Below, one piece after another: positions 31,113 to 39,384 of a stretch of DNA of 64,000 nucleotides (positions are counted from its first letter, which is position 1; each line of letters opens with the position of its first letter). The notes under the pieces were generated by a model that saw only the letters and a program-made list of their open reading frames with translations, was not told where the DNA came from and ran no database searches. This DNA comes from JACVRW01 sp963803245 (GTDB lineage Bacteria > Actinomycetota > Thermoleophilia > Solirubrobacterales > Thermoleophilaceae), in NCBI GenBank assembly GCA_963803245.1, contig CAWDLI010000007.1, forward strand, positions 1-64,000. The letters run 5' to 3'. The position numbers were made by a program, and so were the translations under genes.

Positions 31113-33107
31113 GTGAGCGGGCCCGCACACCGACTTCCCGAGCCCGATCGCCCGTGGGTGATGCGCACCTACGCGGGCCACTCGTCGGCGCGCGAGTCGA
31201 ACGAGCTCTACCGCCGCAACCTCGCCAAGGGCCAGACGGGGCTGTCGGTGGCCTTCGACCTGCCGACCCAGACCGGCTACGACCCCGACCACGAGCTCGC
31301 CCGCGGCGAGGTCGGCAAGGTCGGCGTATCGATCGCCCACAAGGGCGACATGCACGCGCTGCTCGACGGCATCCCGCTGGACGAGATGAACACGTCGATG
31401 ACGATCAACGCGACGGCGGCCTGGCTGCTCGCGCTCTACATGACAGTCGCGGACGAGAACGGCGTGGACATGCACGCCCTCCAGGGCACAACCCAGAACG
31501 ACATCATCAAGGAGTTCCTCTCGCGCGGGACCTACGCGTTCCCGCCGGAGCCGTCGATGCGGCTGATCGCCGACATGATCGCCTTCACCGTCGACGAGGT
31601 GCCGAAGTGGAACCCGATCAACATCTGCTCGTACCACCTCCAGGAGGCGGGCGCGACGCCGGTCCAGGAGACGGCGTACGCGCTCTCGACGGCGATGGCC
31701 GTGCTCGACCGCGTGCGCGAGCTGGTGCCGGAGGAGACCTTCCCGCGCGTGTTCGGCCGGCTCTCCTTCTTCGTGAACGCCGGCATCCGCTTCGTGGAGG
31801 AGCACGCCAAGCTGCGCGCGATGGGCCGGCTCTGGGAGGAGCTCGGCCGTGAGCGCTACGGCGTGGAGGATCCCAAGCTGCTGCGCTTCCGCTACGGCGT
31901 GCAGGTCAACTCGCTCGGGCTGACCGAGTCCCAGCCGGAGAACAACATCATCCGGATCGTCCTCGAGGCGCTGGCGGTGACCATGGGACGCGACGCGCGC
32001 GCCAGGGCGCTCCAGCTTCCGGCCTGGAACGAGGCGCTGGGCCTGCCGCGGCCGTGGGACCAGCAGTGGTCGCTGCGGATCCAGCAGATCCTGGCCTACG
32101 AGACCGACCTCCTCGACTACCCCGACATCTTCGAGGGCTCCAAGGTCATGGACGGGCTGGTGGAGGAGCTGACCGAGGGGGCGCGCGCCGAGATGGCCGT
32201 GGTGGCCGAGCGCGGCGGCGCCGTGGAGGCGGTGCCCTACATGAAGACGCAGCTCGTGGAGTCGCACCGCGAGCGCGTGCGCAGGATCGAGGCGGGCGAG
32301 CTCAAGGTGATCGGCCAGAACGTGTACACGGAGGCCGAGCCGTCTCCGCTCCAGAGCGGCGAGGACGGCGGCATCATGCGCGTGGACAAGGCGGTGGAGC
32401 GCTCGGCCATCGATGCCCTCGCCCGCTGGCGAGAGCAGCGAGACCCCGCCCCGGTGGAGCGCGCGCTCGAGGAGCTCCGCGCCGCCGCGGCCGACAGCTC
32501 GATCAACATCATGACCGCCACCCTGGCCGCCGCTCGAGCGGGCGTGACCACCGGCGAGTGGGCCGCCGCGCTGCGCGAGGTATTCGGCGAGTACCGCGCC
32601 CCCACCGGCGTGGCCGACGCCGCCGCGGCGACCAGCGATGACAATCTGGAGGAGCTGCGGGAGCGCGTGGAGCGCGTCTCGGAGGGGCTCGGGCGGCGCA
32701 TCAAGATCCTGGTGGGCAAGCCCGGGCTCGACGGCCACTCGAACGGGGCCGAGCAGATCGCCGTGCGCGCGCGCGACGCGGGCATGGACGTGGTCTACGA
32801 GGGCATCCGCCTCACGCCGGCGCGGATCGCGCGGACCGCCGTGGACGAGGGCGTGCACGTGGTCGGCCTCTCGATCCTCTCCGGCTCCCACGCCGAGCTG
32901 ATCCCGACGGTGCTCGAGGAGCTGAGCAGGGCCGGGGCGAACGTGCCCGTGGTGGTCGGCGGGATCATTCCGAAGGCCGACGAGGAGGCGCTGCTCGCCG
33001 CCGGAGTGGCGCGCGTGTACACGCCGAAGGACTTTCAGGTGAGCCGGATCATGGGCGACATCGTGGAGCTGGTGGCCCAGCACCACGGCGTGGCCGCGGC
33101 GGCCTGA
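31113..33107 (+). CDS. ecm: Ethylmalonyl-CoA mutase
   Basis: A B12-dependent acyl-CoA mutase of about 664 residues that converts (2R)-ethylmalonyl-CoA to methylsuccinyl-CoA. The catalytic barrel starts RTYAGHSSARESNELYRRNL and has GLSVAFDLPTQTGYDPDH, MNTSMTINATAAWLLALY and WNPINICSYHLQEAGATP. These resemble ethylmalonyl-CoA mutase more than methylmalonyl-CoA mutase. The C-terminal cobalamin domain has the base-off motif in GKPGLDGHSNGAEQIA (DxHxxG) and LSILSGSHAELIP. Both domains are in one chain of normal length. Its partner Ccr is 1.5 kb upstream and MeaB follows within 720 bases. Confidence 0.93.
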   Translation: MSGPAHRLPEPDRPWVMRTYAGHSSARESNELYRRNLAKGQTGLSVAFDLPTQTGYDPDHELARGEVGKVGVSIAHKGDMHALLDGIPLDEMNTSMTINATAAWLLALYMTVADENGVDMHALQGTTQNDIIKEFLSRGTYAFPPEPSMRLIADMIAFTVDEVPKWNPINICSYHLQEAGATPVQETAYALSTAMAVLDRVRELVPEETFPRVFGRLSFFVNAGIRFVEEHAKLRAMGRLWEELGRERYGVEDPKLLRFRYGVQVNSLGLTESQPENNIIRIVLEALAVTMGRDARARALQLPAWNEALGLPRPWDQQWSLRIQQILAYETDLLDYPDIFEGSKVMDGLVEELTEGARAEMAVVAERGGAVEAVPYMKTQLVESHRERVRRIEAGELKVIGQNVYTEAEPSPLQSGEDGGIMRVDKAVERSAIDALARWREQRDPAPVERALEELRAAAADSSINIMTATLAAARAGVTTGEWAAALREVFGEYRAPTGVADAAAATSDDNLEELRERVERVSEGLGRRIKILVGKPGLDGHSNGAEQIAVRARDAGMDVVYEGIRLTPARIARTAVDEGVHVVGLSILSGSHAELIPTVLEELSRAGANVPVVVGGIIPKADEEALLAAGVARVYTPKDFQVSRIMGDIVELVAQHHGVAAAA

Positions 33108-33132
33108 GGCTTGCGCGTCCGCCATTTGTAGT

Positions 33133-33146
33133 TAATTTGTGAACCG
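33133..33146 (+). promoter_or_regulatory. Leaderless-type promoter for the membrane protein gene
   Basis: TAATTT at 33133-33138 is 8 bases before the ATG at 33147, with a weak TTGCGC -35 at 33111-33116 (spacer 16). Confidence 0.45.
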
Positions 33147-33869
33147 ATGAGCGGGGGGACGCAGCGGACGCTTCAGCTGCGGCATGCGCTTCCGGTGGCC
33201 GCGATCCTGGCGATCCTCGGCCTCCTAGTCGCCGCCGTGGTCACCGCCGAGGTACTCGCGCGGGGCGCCCTGCTGCCGTACACGCCCATGACGGTCGAGC
33301 GCGTCGAGGTCCTGGGCGGGATCGAGCTCTGGGTCGCCCGCGAGTCGCTGGTGAGGCTGGACATCCTGAACGGCCTGATTCTCGGCATGGGCAGCCTCGG
33401 CGCCTTCCTCACGGCGACCCGGATCGGGCTCCGCTCCCCGCGCACCCTTCGCTTCTTCGTCCTCCTTGGGCTCGGGCTCGGCTTCCTGGCGCTCGACGAG
33501 ATGCTGGCCGTGCACGAGACCATCGGCTACAACCTCGACTTCCTCGCCGACGTGCCGGGCACCAACTCGCCGGAGGACGTGGTGTTCGCCCTGTACGCGG
33601 TGCCCGCCGTGGCCTTCTTCGTGGCCTACCGGGACCTGATCGCGGTCTCGCGCTGGGGCGCGCGACTCGTGGTGCTGGGCGTGGCCCTGTTCGGGGTCGC
33701 CGCCGTGCTCGACGTGCTCGACGCGGTGATCGACGAGCAGTGGATCGAGCCGCCCGGCTCGGCCGCCCTCGTGGCCGGGTTCGCGTTGGTGGCGGCCCGC
33801 CACCTTGCTAGCTTGCGGCCGGATGCGGGCGACACCGGACGAGATCGGTCGTCGGCTGCGAGAGCGTGA
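33147..33869 (+). CDS. Polytopic membrane protein of unknown function
   Basis: A 240-residue protein with about six hydrophobic segments (for example VAAILAILGLLVAAVVTAEVL, FFVLLGLGLGFLALDEMLAV). The segment FLALDEMLAVHETIG carries acidic and His residues within the membrane, as seen in an uncharacterised group of actinobacterial membrane proteins; a metal or proton role is conceivable. It is placed between ecm and meaB and overlaps the meaB start by 47 bases, so it is co-translated with meaB. Confidence 0.7.
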   Translation: MSGGTQRTLQLRHALPVAAILAILGLLVAAVVTAEVLARGALLPYTPMTVERVEVLGGIELWVARESLVRLDILNGLILGMGSLGAFLTATRIGLRSPRTLRFFVLLGLGLGFLALDEMLAVHETIGYNLDFLADVPGTNSPEDVVFALYAVPAVAFFVAYRDLIAVSRWGARLVVLGVALFGVAAVLDVLDAVIDEQWIEPPGSAALVAGFALVAARHLASLRPDAGDTGRDRSSAARA

Positions 33870-34779
33870 CCGCGCGGCGGGTCCAGCCGCGCTCAACCTG
33901 ATCGAGGACCGCACGCAGCGCGGCCGGGAGGCCACGGCACAGCTGCTGGCCGAGCTGTCCCCCTCGGCGCTCGGCGGAGAGGCCCCGGCCCACCTGATCG
34001 GGGTGACCGGACCGCCCGGGGCCGGCAAGTCCTCGCTGCTGTCGTGCCTGGTCCGGGTCTGGCGCGAGCGCGGCCGCACGGTCGCCGTGCTCGCCGTGGA
34101 TCCGTCGTCGAAGCGCTCCGGCGGCTCGCTTCTCGGCGACCGCGCGCGCATCGAGCACGATCCGCACGACGACGGCGTGCTGATCAGGTCCACAGCGGCG
34201 GGCGGCCGCCTGGGCGGCCTGGCCGCGCCCACCCGCGAGGCCGCCGAGGCGCTGGCACCCGCCTTCGACGTGGTTGTGGTCGAGACCGTCGGCGTGGGAC
34301 AGTCCGAGACCGACGTGGAAGAGGTCTGCGACACGGTGGCCGTCGTCGTCCAGCCGGGATCCGGCGACGTCCTCCAGTTCCTGAAGGCGGGGATCATGGA
34401 GGTGCCCGATGTGCTCGTGGTGACCAAGGCCGACCTCGGCGCGCCCGCGGATCGCGCGCGGCGCGACCTCCAGCAGGCGGTGGGAGCCGTGGGCGCCGGC
34501 CGGGTTCCGGTGCTGGCGGTGTCGTGCATCCCGCCACCGACCGGCGTGGAGGAGCTTGTGGAGGCACTCGACGCGCACGGGGAGGGCCTCGACCCTCAGT
34601 CGCGCAGGCCGCGGGCGCGCCGCCTGTCAGCCATTCGGGAGCTCACCGCCGAGCACGGCGAGCGCGGGCTGCGGGCGCTCGGTGGGCGGCGCGAGGCCGA
34701 GCGCCTCCTGGCGGACCAGGACCCGAAGACGGGAACCGCGGAGCTGGTGGCGCTGCTCGAACAGGCGATCGGACCCTGA
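33823..34779 (+). CDS. meaB: MeaB/ArgK-family G3E GTPase, mutase chaperone
   Basis: A 318-residue P-loop GTPase that protects and reloads B12-dependent acyl-CoA mutases. Walker A is GPPGAGKSSLL, followed by VAVLAVDPSSKRSGGSLLGDRARIE (switch and Walker B region of MeaB), VVVETVGVGQSETDVEEVCDTV and VVTKADLGAP (G4). The ATG at 33823 (RATPDEIGRRLRERD) matches the family N-terminus better than the upstream in-frame start. Its place next to ecm suggests it serves that mutase. The stop overlaps a tiny membrane-protein gene (TGATG). Confidence 0.93.
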   Translation: MRATPDEIGRRLRERDRAAGPAALNLIEDRTQRGREATAQLLAELSPSALGGEAPAHLIGVTGPPGAGKSSLLSCLVRVWRERGRTVAVLAVDPSSKRSGGSLLGDRARIEHDPHDDGVLIRSTAAGGRLGGLAAPTREAAEALAPAFDVVVVETVGVGQSETDVEEVCDTVAVVVQPGSGDVLQFLKAGIMEVPDVLVVTKADLGAPADRARRDLQQAVGAVGAGRVPVLAVSCIPPPTGVEELVEALDAHGEGLDPQSRRPRARRLSAIRELTAEHGERGLRALGGRREAERLLADQDPKTGTAELVALLEQAIGP

Positions 34780-34931
34780 TGCTCGTTCGCCAGATCGCGC
34801 TCCTGATCGCGGTGGTGGCGATCACCACGGTGATCGCCATGCTGGCCGGAGCGGCCAACCTGGGGGTCGCCCTGGGCATCGCGCAGGTCGTCTTCGCCAT
34901 CGTGCTCGTGGCGATCCTCAGTCGCGGCTGA
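34779..34931 (+). CDS. 50-residue membrane protein after meaB
   Basis: A 50-residue, almost entirely hydrophobic protein with two helices (IALLIAVVAITTVIAMLAGA and GVALGIAQVVFAIVLVAIL). Its ATG overlaps the meaB stop and its end overlaps the convergent mobA by 14 bases. It is too short for family assignment; DUF-type small membrane proteins of this kind are common in actinobacteria. Coding is supported by the tight coupling and the membrane pattern. Confidence 0.6.
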   Translation: MLVRQIALLIAVVAITTVIAMLAGAANLGVALGIAQVVFAIVLVAILSRG

Positions 34932-35475
34932 GCAGCTCCTCGGCCTCGGCCAGGTCCTCGGGTGTGTTCACGCTCCGCACCAGCGCGGCGGGCAGCGCCA
35001 CGTGCACCGGGCGCAGCGCCTCGACCGTGTCCGTGAGCGGCGCGTCCGGAGGCGCCGCGCGCAGATGCTCGAGCGCAGCGGGGGCGTAGAGCCCGAAGGT
35101 CGGCTGCACCACGCCGCCCGCGAGCGCCACCACCGCCGGCGCCGGCGCCGCGGCCTGAAGCAGCGTCCGGCAGGCGTCCGCCGTCACGAACGGCATGTCG
35201 GCCGCGCACACGAGCACGGGCCGGCCCGCCGTGGCGAGCGCGTGGACGATGCCGGTGATCGGGTGGCGCGGCTCGGCCGGCTCGTCCCAGCGTTCGAGGC
35301 CGGGCAGCTCGGGTAGCTCGGTGTCCTCCTTGCAGACGACCACGACGCGCTCGCAGACGCCGCCGAGCGCGTCGATCGGATAGCTCAGGAGCGGCCTCCC
35401 GGCCACCTCCACGGCGGCCTTCGACCCGCGTCCGAGCCTCACTCCCGCCCCGCCCGCCAATACAGCACCGATCAC
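34918..35475 (-). CDS. mobA: MobA-like molybdenum cofactor guanylyltransferase
   Basis: A 185-residue nucleotidyltransferase of the MobA/MocA type. The N-terminal nucleotide loop is GAVLAGGAGVRLGRGSKAAVEVAGRPLL; then VVVVCKEDTELP, and the metal motif VLVCAADMPFVTADACRTLL (AxDMPF), then PTFGLYAPAALEHL and VNTPEDLAEAEELL, all standard. It attaches GMP (or CMP) to molybdopterin, or is a related small transferase. The GTG at 35475 follows a TACCCT -10 by 8 bases. Confidence 0.87.
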   Translation of the reverse strand: MIGAVLAGGAGVRLGRGSKAAVEVAGRPLLSYPIDALGGVCERVVVVCKEDTELPELPGLERWDEPAEPRHPITGIVHALATAGRPVLVCAADMPFVTADACRTLLQAAAPAPAVVALAGGVVQPTFGLYAPAALEHLRAAPPDAPLTDTVEALRPVHVALPAALVRSVNTPEDLAEAEELLSRD

Positions 35476-35546
35476 CGCCCGTGAGGGTACGCAAGGGCGC
35501 TTCGGGGTGCCCGAGGCGCTCGGCGGCGCAGCTACGCTCCGCCGAG
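35476..35546. promoter_or_regulatory. Divergent leaderless-type promoters, mobA / GNAT
   Basis: Minus strand TACCCT (35489-35484) is 8 bases before the mobA GTG. Plus strand TACGCT (35533-35538) is 8 bases before the GNAT ATG at 35547. Confidence 0.4.
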
Positions 35547-36215
35547 ATGGGTGCTCCGGATCGCATGGGTCATGTACTTCGGCGGGTGCGCAGTGACGGC
35601 GTGGGCGCGGCGGCAAGGCATTCACTCGACATCGCCCGTTCGCACGTCTATCTGGTGGAGCAGCACGTGTGGTACGAGCTCGACCTGGCCGGCGAGCGGC
35701 CGCGCCGGGAGCTGCCGGAGGATGTCCGCCTCGTGCGGGCCGGCGACGACCGGCTCGCGGGCGCGGTCGAGATGGGCAGCGGATCGACGAGCTCCGCGCG
35801 CGCCGGGCCGCCGGCAACGACCTGTGGCTGGCCGAGGACGACGGCGGGCCGCTGTTCCGCTGCTGGATCTACCGGCGCCGGGCGCCCGTGCTGGCAGCCC
35901 CGGGCGGCTGGCTCGAGCTCCCGGCCGACACCGTCGTGCTGGAGGACTCCGCCACCACCCCGCGGGCCCGCGGCCGCGGCATCGCGCCGGGGGCGTGGAC
36001 GGCCATCGCCGACTCGCTGCGCGACGAGGGCCTCGTGCACATGATCACCAAGGTGGGTGTCGAGAACGAGGCCTCCCGAAAGGCCGTGGCGAAGGCGGGC
36101 TTCCGCGATGTCGGTGTCATGCGGATGGTCAAGACCGGGCCACCGCAAGCGCACCACGGTGGACCGGTCGGATCCGGGCGTCGGCGCGGAGCTGGCGGCG
36201 CGGCTCGTCAGCTAG
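35547..36215 (+). pseudogene. GNAT acetyltransferase, two frameshifts
   Basis: Colinear pieces in different frames give about 220 residues. The first frame carries HSLDIARSHVYLVEQHVWYELDL and DVRLVRAGDDRLAGAVEMG. A base is lost in the GGG run near 35780, after which IDELRARRAAGNDLWLAEDD and the acetyl-CoA loop TPRARGRGIAPGAWTAIADSL (R/QxxGxG/A-like) and VGVENEASRKAVAKAGF, typical of the GNAT C-terminus, are in the second frame. A second shift near 36140 restores an ending at the TAG of 36213. It is likely one intact gene misread. The stop overlaps the convergent glycosyltransferase as CTAG. Confidence 0.65.
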
Positions 36216-37099
36216 GCGGCCAGGCGCCGCCGGGCCAGGTCGAGCGCCTCACGCGGCGCGTCGGCCAGCGTGAACAGCCTGTGGCGATGACGTTGCGGCA
36301 GCCCCGGGATGGCGGTGGCCAGAGGTAGCCCGAGCCGCACCCGCCAGGGGTCGGACGAGCGCCGCCAGTTGCTCGCGCGAGCCGCGAACAGGCGCTCGTG
36401 GCGGCGCTTCAAGCCCGAGTACAGCTCTGCGTGGCGCTCCGCGCCGCGGGCGAACTGCCGCCCGCCGTGCCGTCGATAGCGCAGTACCGGCCGATCGAGC
36501 CCGGCGCCCTCGAAGCCGGCCTCGGCCAGCGCCATCCAGAGGTCCCAGTCCTGGAACGGGCCGGGAAGGCTCCAGCCGCCCACGGCCAGGAGGGCGTCCC
36601 TCCTGAAGAGGCTGGCGTACGGCAGGTTGTTGAAGTACGTGATGCGCCACGGGTCGAGCGTCCGGGCCCGGGCGTGCTCCTGCCGCTCCACGTCGCCGAA
36701 CACCCGCACGCTCCCCCACACCGCGGCCGCGTCGTGGCGCGAGTCCAGAGCGTCCACCAGCGCGGCCAGGGCGCCGGGGAGCACCGCGTCGTCGGCGTCC
36801 AGCGGGAACACGTACGGCGCGCTGGTGGCGAACACGCCGGCCATCCGGGCCGCCGAGGTGCCGCGATTGCGCTGATGGATCACCCGATGGCCCGCCGCGA
36901 CCAGCTCATCCAGCACCCGCAGGGTGTGCCGGTCGGTGGACCCGTCGTTCACCACCACCAGCTCGCACGGCTCCTGCGCGGTCACGGACCGCACTGCCTC
37001 GACGATCGTGGCGCCGTCGTCGAAGCACGGGATCACCACCGCCACACGGGGCGACACGGGCGGTGCGGCGGCTGGTGCGATCGCGGGCGAGAGGCTCAT
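36212..37099 (-). CDS. Family 2 glycosyltransferase
   Basis: A 295-residue GT-A glycosyltransferase. Visible are the N-terminal strand VAVVIPCFDDGATIVEAV, VVNDGSTDRHTLRVL (nucleotide site), the DxD-like PLDADDAVLPGALAALV and the acceptor-side motif GPFQDWDLWMALAEAG (the ED/QD-W block). The C-terminal 80 residues are basic and contain no clear membrane helix. The ATG at 37099 is chosen because the family fold begins 18 residues later; the longer upstream frame is not supported. The substrate is unknown. Confidence 0.88.
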   Translation of the reverse strand: MSLSPAIAPAAAPPVSPRVAVVIPCFDDGATIVEAVRSVTAQEPCELVVVNDGSTDRHTLRVLDELVAAGHRVIHQRNRGTSAARMAGVFATSAPYVFPLDADDAVLPGALAALVDALDSRHDAAAVWGSVRVFGDVERQEHARARTLDPWRITYFNNLPYASLFRRDALLAVGGWSLPGPFQDWDLWMALAEAGFEGAGLDRPVLRYRRHGGRQFARGAERHAELYSGLKRRHERLFAARASNWRRSSDPWRVRLGLPLATAIPGLPQRHRHRLFTLADAPREALDLARRRLAA

Positions 37100-37160
37100 G
37101 CGCTGTCCCGGCGGACACTCGCACCGCTTCCGAGCGCGCTGGTTTCGATGCTGTGAACGC

Positions 37161-37562
37161 TTAGCGCAGCGCCTCGAAGCGCCACTCGCCCTCGACCCTG
37201 CGGAGATCGAGCGCCTCGTCGAGCGGCCGGCGGCCGGCCACCTCGGTGCGCAGCCGGGCCACGGCGCCGCGCCCGCCGTCGCGGAGCGCGATCGAGCGGA
37301 CCTCGATCTGCGGCTCGCGTACGCGGGCAAGGCCGGAACGGACCCGGCGTGCGCAGCCGTCGCCGCCCATGCGGGCCCGGGCCGCGCGCGTGAGCAGGTC
37401 CTCGCAGACCGTGGAGCCGTCCGCGCGGCCCGTGGCGAGCTCGAGCTGCTGCACCACCAGACCGATCTCTCGAGCGGCCCCGCTCGCCCGCACGGGCTCC
37501 TCGTCACCCCCCAGCGAACACCCCGAAAGCAGGGCGACCGCGCAAATCGCCGCCCACCTCAT
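37161..37562 (-). CDS. Small lipoprotein
   Basis: A 133-residue protein with a lipoprotein signal (AAICAVALLSGC, Cys about 15). The mature part (TVCEDLLTRAARARM, then VRSIALRDGGRGAVARLRTEVAGRRPLDEALDLRRVEGEWRF) has the helix-then-curved-sheet pattern of small NTF2/DUF4878-like exported proteins. Two further Cys could form a disulfide. TATGCT (37576-37571) stands 8 bases before the ATG, overlapping the divergent gene's promoter. The function is unknown. Confidence 0.75.
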   Translation of the reverse strand: MRWAAICAVALLSGCSLGGDEEPVRASGAAREIGLVVQQLELATGRADGSTVCEDLLTRAARARMGGDGCARRVRSGLARVREPQIEVRSIALRDGGRGAVARLRTEVAGRRPLDEALDLRRVEGEWRFEALR

Positions 37563-37585
37563 CGACGGTGAGCATAATGGGGGTA
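37563..37585. promoter_or_regulatory. Overlapping divergent promoters, lipoprotein / zinc-ribbon protein
   Basis: Minus strand TATGCT (37576-37571) is 8 bases before the lipoprotein ATG. Plus strand CATAAT (37573-37578) is 7 bases before the GTG at 37586. The two boxes share four bases. Confidence 0.45.
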
Positions 37586-38188
37586 GTGGAGGGCTCAGCC
37601 CCAGAATCCGTCGGCACGCTCTCGAGCTGGCTGCGCTGCTACCGATGCTGGTCGCGCAACCTGGAGGTGCAGCTTCATTACGAGGGCATCCTCAAGGTGG
37701 ACGCCGAGACCGCGGAGGCGGTGGAGCCGGTCGAGGAGGTCCAGGAGGCGGTCGTGCAATGCCTCGACTGCCTGCACGATCAGCCCCATCTGAGCCTCAG
37801 CTTCTACGAGGAGAACGGACGCCGCATCTCCCGGATCGAGCCGGTCGAGGACCGCTGGGAGCGCATGGTCACCGGAACCCCCTGGGTCGCGTCGTGCACG
37901 GTCACGGTCGACGCCGAGGAGGTGGAGTCCTGCTCCGGCCCCGACGCGGCCGACTCGCTCGCGTTCGCGGCCTTCGGCGATCACGGCACCCGCGAGTTCT
38001 TCACCCACGTGCGCTTCCACAAGCACGAGGACGACCGGATCGTGGTGCACATGCTGGTGGAGCTCTACGCGCGCTCGTCGGAGGAGGCCACCGAGGTGCT
38101 CGAGCAGGCGGCTCGCGGCCAGCTTGCGATCACCTCGCTGGCGGAGGAGTCACGCCCGCCGGCATCGAGCGCCGACGAGCCTCACTGA
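37586..38188 (+). CDS. Unknown protein with paired CxxC motifs
   Basis: About 200 residues. LRCYRCWSRN and QCLDCLHDQ form two CxxC pairs about 50 residues apart, a likely zinc ribbon. The rest is acidic and alternates strands and helices (CTVTVDAEEVESCSG, REFFTHVRFHKHEDDRIVVHMLVELYARSSEEA). I do not recognise the family. The frame is open from GTG 37568, but the -10 position favours GTG 37586 (EGSAPESVGTLSSW); ATG 37577 is also possible. Its end overlaps the convergent CaiB gene by 7 bases. Confidence 0.7.
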   Translation: MEGSAPESVGTLSSWLRCYRCWSRNLEVQLHYEGILKVDAETAEAVEPVEEVQEAVVQCLDCLHDQPHLSLSFYEENGRRISRIEPVEDRWERMVTGTPWVASCTVTVDAEEVESCSGPDAADSLAFAAFGDHGTREFFTHVRFHKHEDDRIVVHMLVELYARSSEEATEVLEQAARGQLAITSLAEESRPPASSADEPH

Positions 38189-39384
38189 CCGCCGAGCAGC
38201 ACCGTTCCCTGCTCCGCCAGGGCCTCGATCTCGCCGGACGAGCGTCCCAGCTCGCGCAGCACCTCCGCCGTGTGCTGTCCCAGGAGCGGAGGCGGCAGCG
38301 GGTCCGCAACCGCGGCGTCCGTCCAGATCGGCGAGGCCACGAGATCGAGGTCGCCCGCCGTCGGGTGGGGCACCCGGACCGTGGCCGGCCTCCCCGCCGC
38401 GGCGGCAGCCGCGAGGGCGTCCGGCACGGAGCGCACCTTGCCCACGGGAACCCCGGCGGCGTCGAGCGCCGCCACCCACTCCTCCGCCGGCCGCTCGCGG
38501 AAGCGGCGCTCGAGCTCCGGCACGAGCTCGTCGCGGTTCTCCACGCGGGCCGCGTTGGTGGCGAAGCGCTCGTCGCCGGCCAGGTCGCCGCGGCCAATCG
38601 CTTGGCAGAGGGCCCGGAAGAGCCCGTCGTTGGCCGCGGCCACCGCCAGACGGCCGGACGCCGTCTCGAAGTCCTGGTACGGCACGATGTTCGGATGCGC
38701 GTTCCCGAAGCGCCGCGGCTCGACCCCCGTGACCAGGGCGTTCTGGGCCACGTTCACGAGCCCGGCAAGGCCGGCGTCCAGCAGCGGCACCTCCACCCGC
38801 CCGCCCTCGCCCCCGTGCAGCGCCGCGAGGATGCCGGCCGTGGCGTGGAGCCCGGCCAGCACGTCCACGAGCGCCACACCGACCTTGTACGGCGGGCCGT
38901 CCTCGGGCCCGGTGAGGGACATCAGGCCGCTCTCCGCCTGGGCCACGAAGTCGTAGCCGGGCCTGCCGGGCGGCTCTCGGCGCGACCCGAAGCCGGTGAT
39001 CGAGCAGTAGACGACCTTTGGGTTGCGCGCCCTCACGCTCTCGTAGTCCACCCCGAGCCGCTCGGCCCCTCCCACCCTGAAGTTCTCGATCACCACCTGG
39101 GCGCCGTCGCACAGCTCCAGGGCCAGCTCGCGGCCCGCCGGATCGCCCAGGTCGATCGCAACGCTGCGCTTGCCGCGGTTCACCGCCAGGAAGTAGGCGG
39201 CCTCGCCTGCCGCGAACGGCGGGCCCCAGGTGCGCGTCTCGTCGCCGCCCTGCGGGCGCTCGACCTTGACCACGTCGGCGCCGAGGTCGGCGAGCACCAT
39301 GCTGCAGTAGGGACCGGCGAGCACGCGCGAGAGGTCGAGCACGCGCACGCCGCTGAGCGGCGGGGGTTCCGGTGAGCTCGCCAT
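38182..39384 (-). CDS. CaiB/BaiF family CoA-transferase
   Basis: A 400-residue class III CoA-transferase. Family blocks are LSGVRVLDLSRVLAGPYCSMVLADLGADVVKVERP, DETRTWGPPFAAGEAAYFLAVNRGKRSVAIDL, RVGGAERLGVDYESVRARNPKVVYCSITGFG, the catalytic Asp region GYDFVAQAESGLMSLTG, and EWVAALDAAGVPVGKVRSV near the end. It moves CoA between organic acids; the acid is unknown. Its start overlaps the start of the ThDP enzyme by 13 bases, head to head. A formyl/oxalyl-CoA pair (frc/oxc) comes to mind, but the ThDP enzyme is not clearly an oxalyl-CoA decarboxylase. Confidence 0.9.
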   Translation of the reverse strand: MASSPEPPPLSGVRVLDLSRVLAGPYCSMVLADLGADVVKVERPQGGDETRTWGPPFAAGEAAYFLAVNRGKRSVAIDLGDPAGRELALELCDGAQVVIENFRVGGAERLGVDYESVRARNPKVVYCSITGFGSRREPPGRPGYDFVAQAESGLMSLTGPEDGPPYKVGVALVDVLAGLHATAGILAALHGGEGGRVEVPLLDAGLAGLVNVAQNALVTGVEPRRFGNAHPNIVPYQDFETASGRLAVAAANDGLFRALCQAIGRGDLAGDERFATNAARVENRDELVPELERRFRERPAEEWVAALDAAGVPVGKVRSVPDALAAAAAAGRPATVRVPHPTAGDLDLVASPIWTDAAVADPLPPPLLGQHTAEVLRELGRSSGEIEALAEQGTVLLGGQ

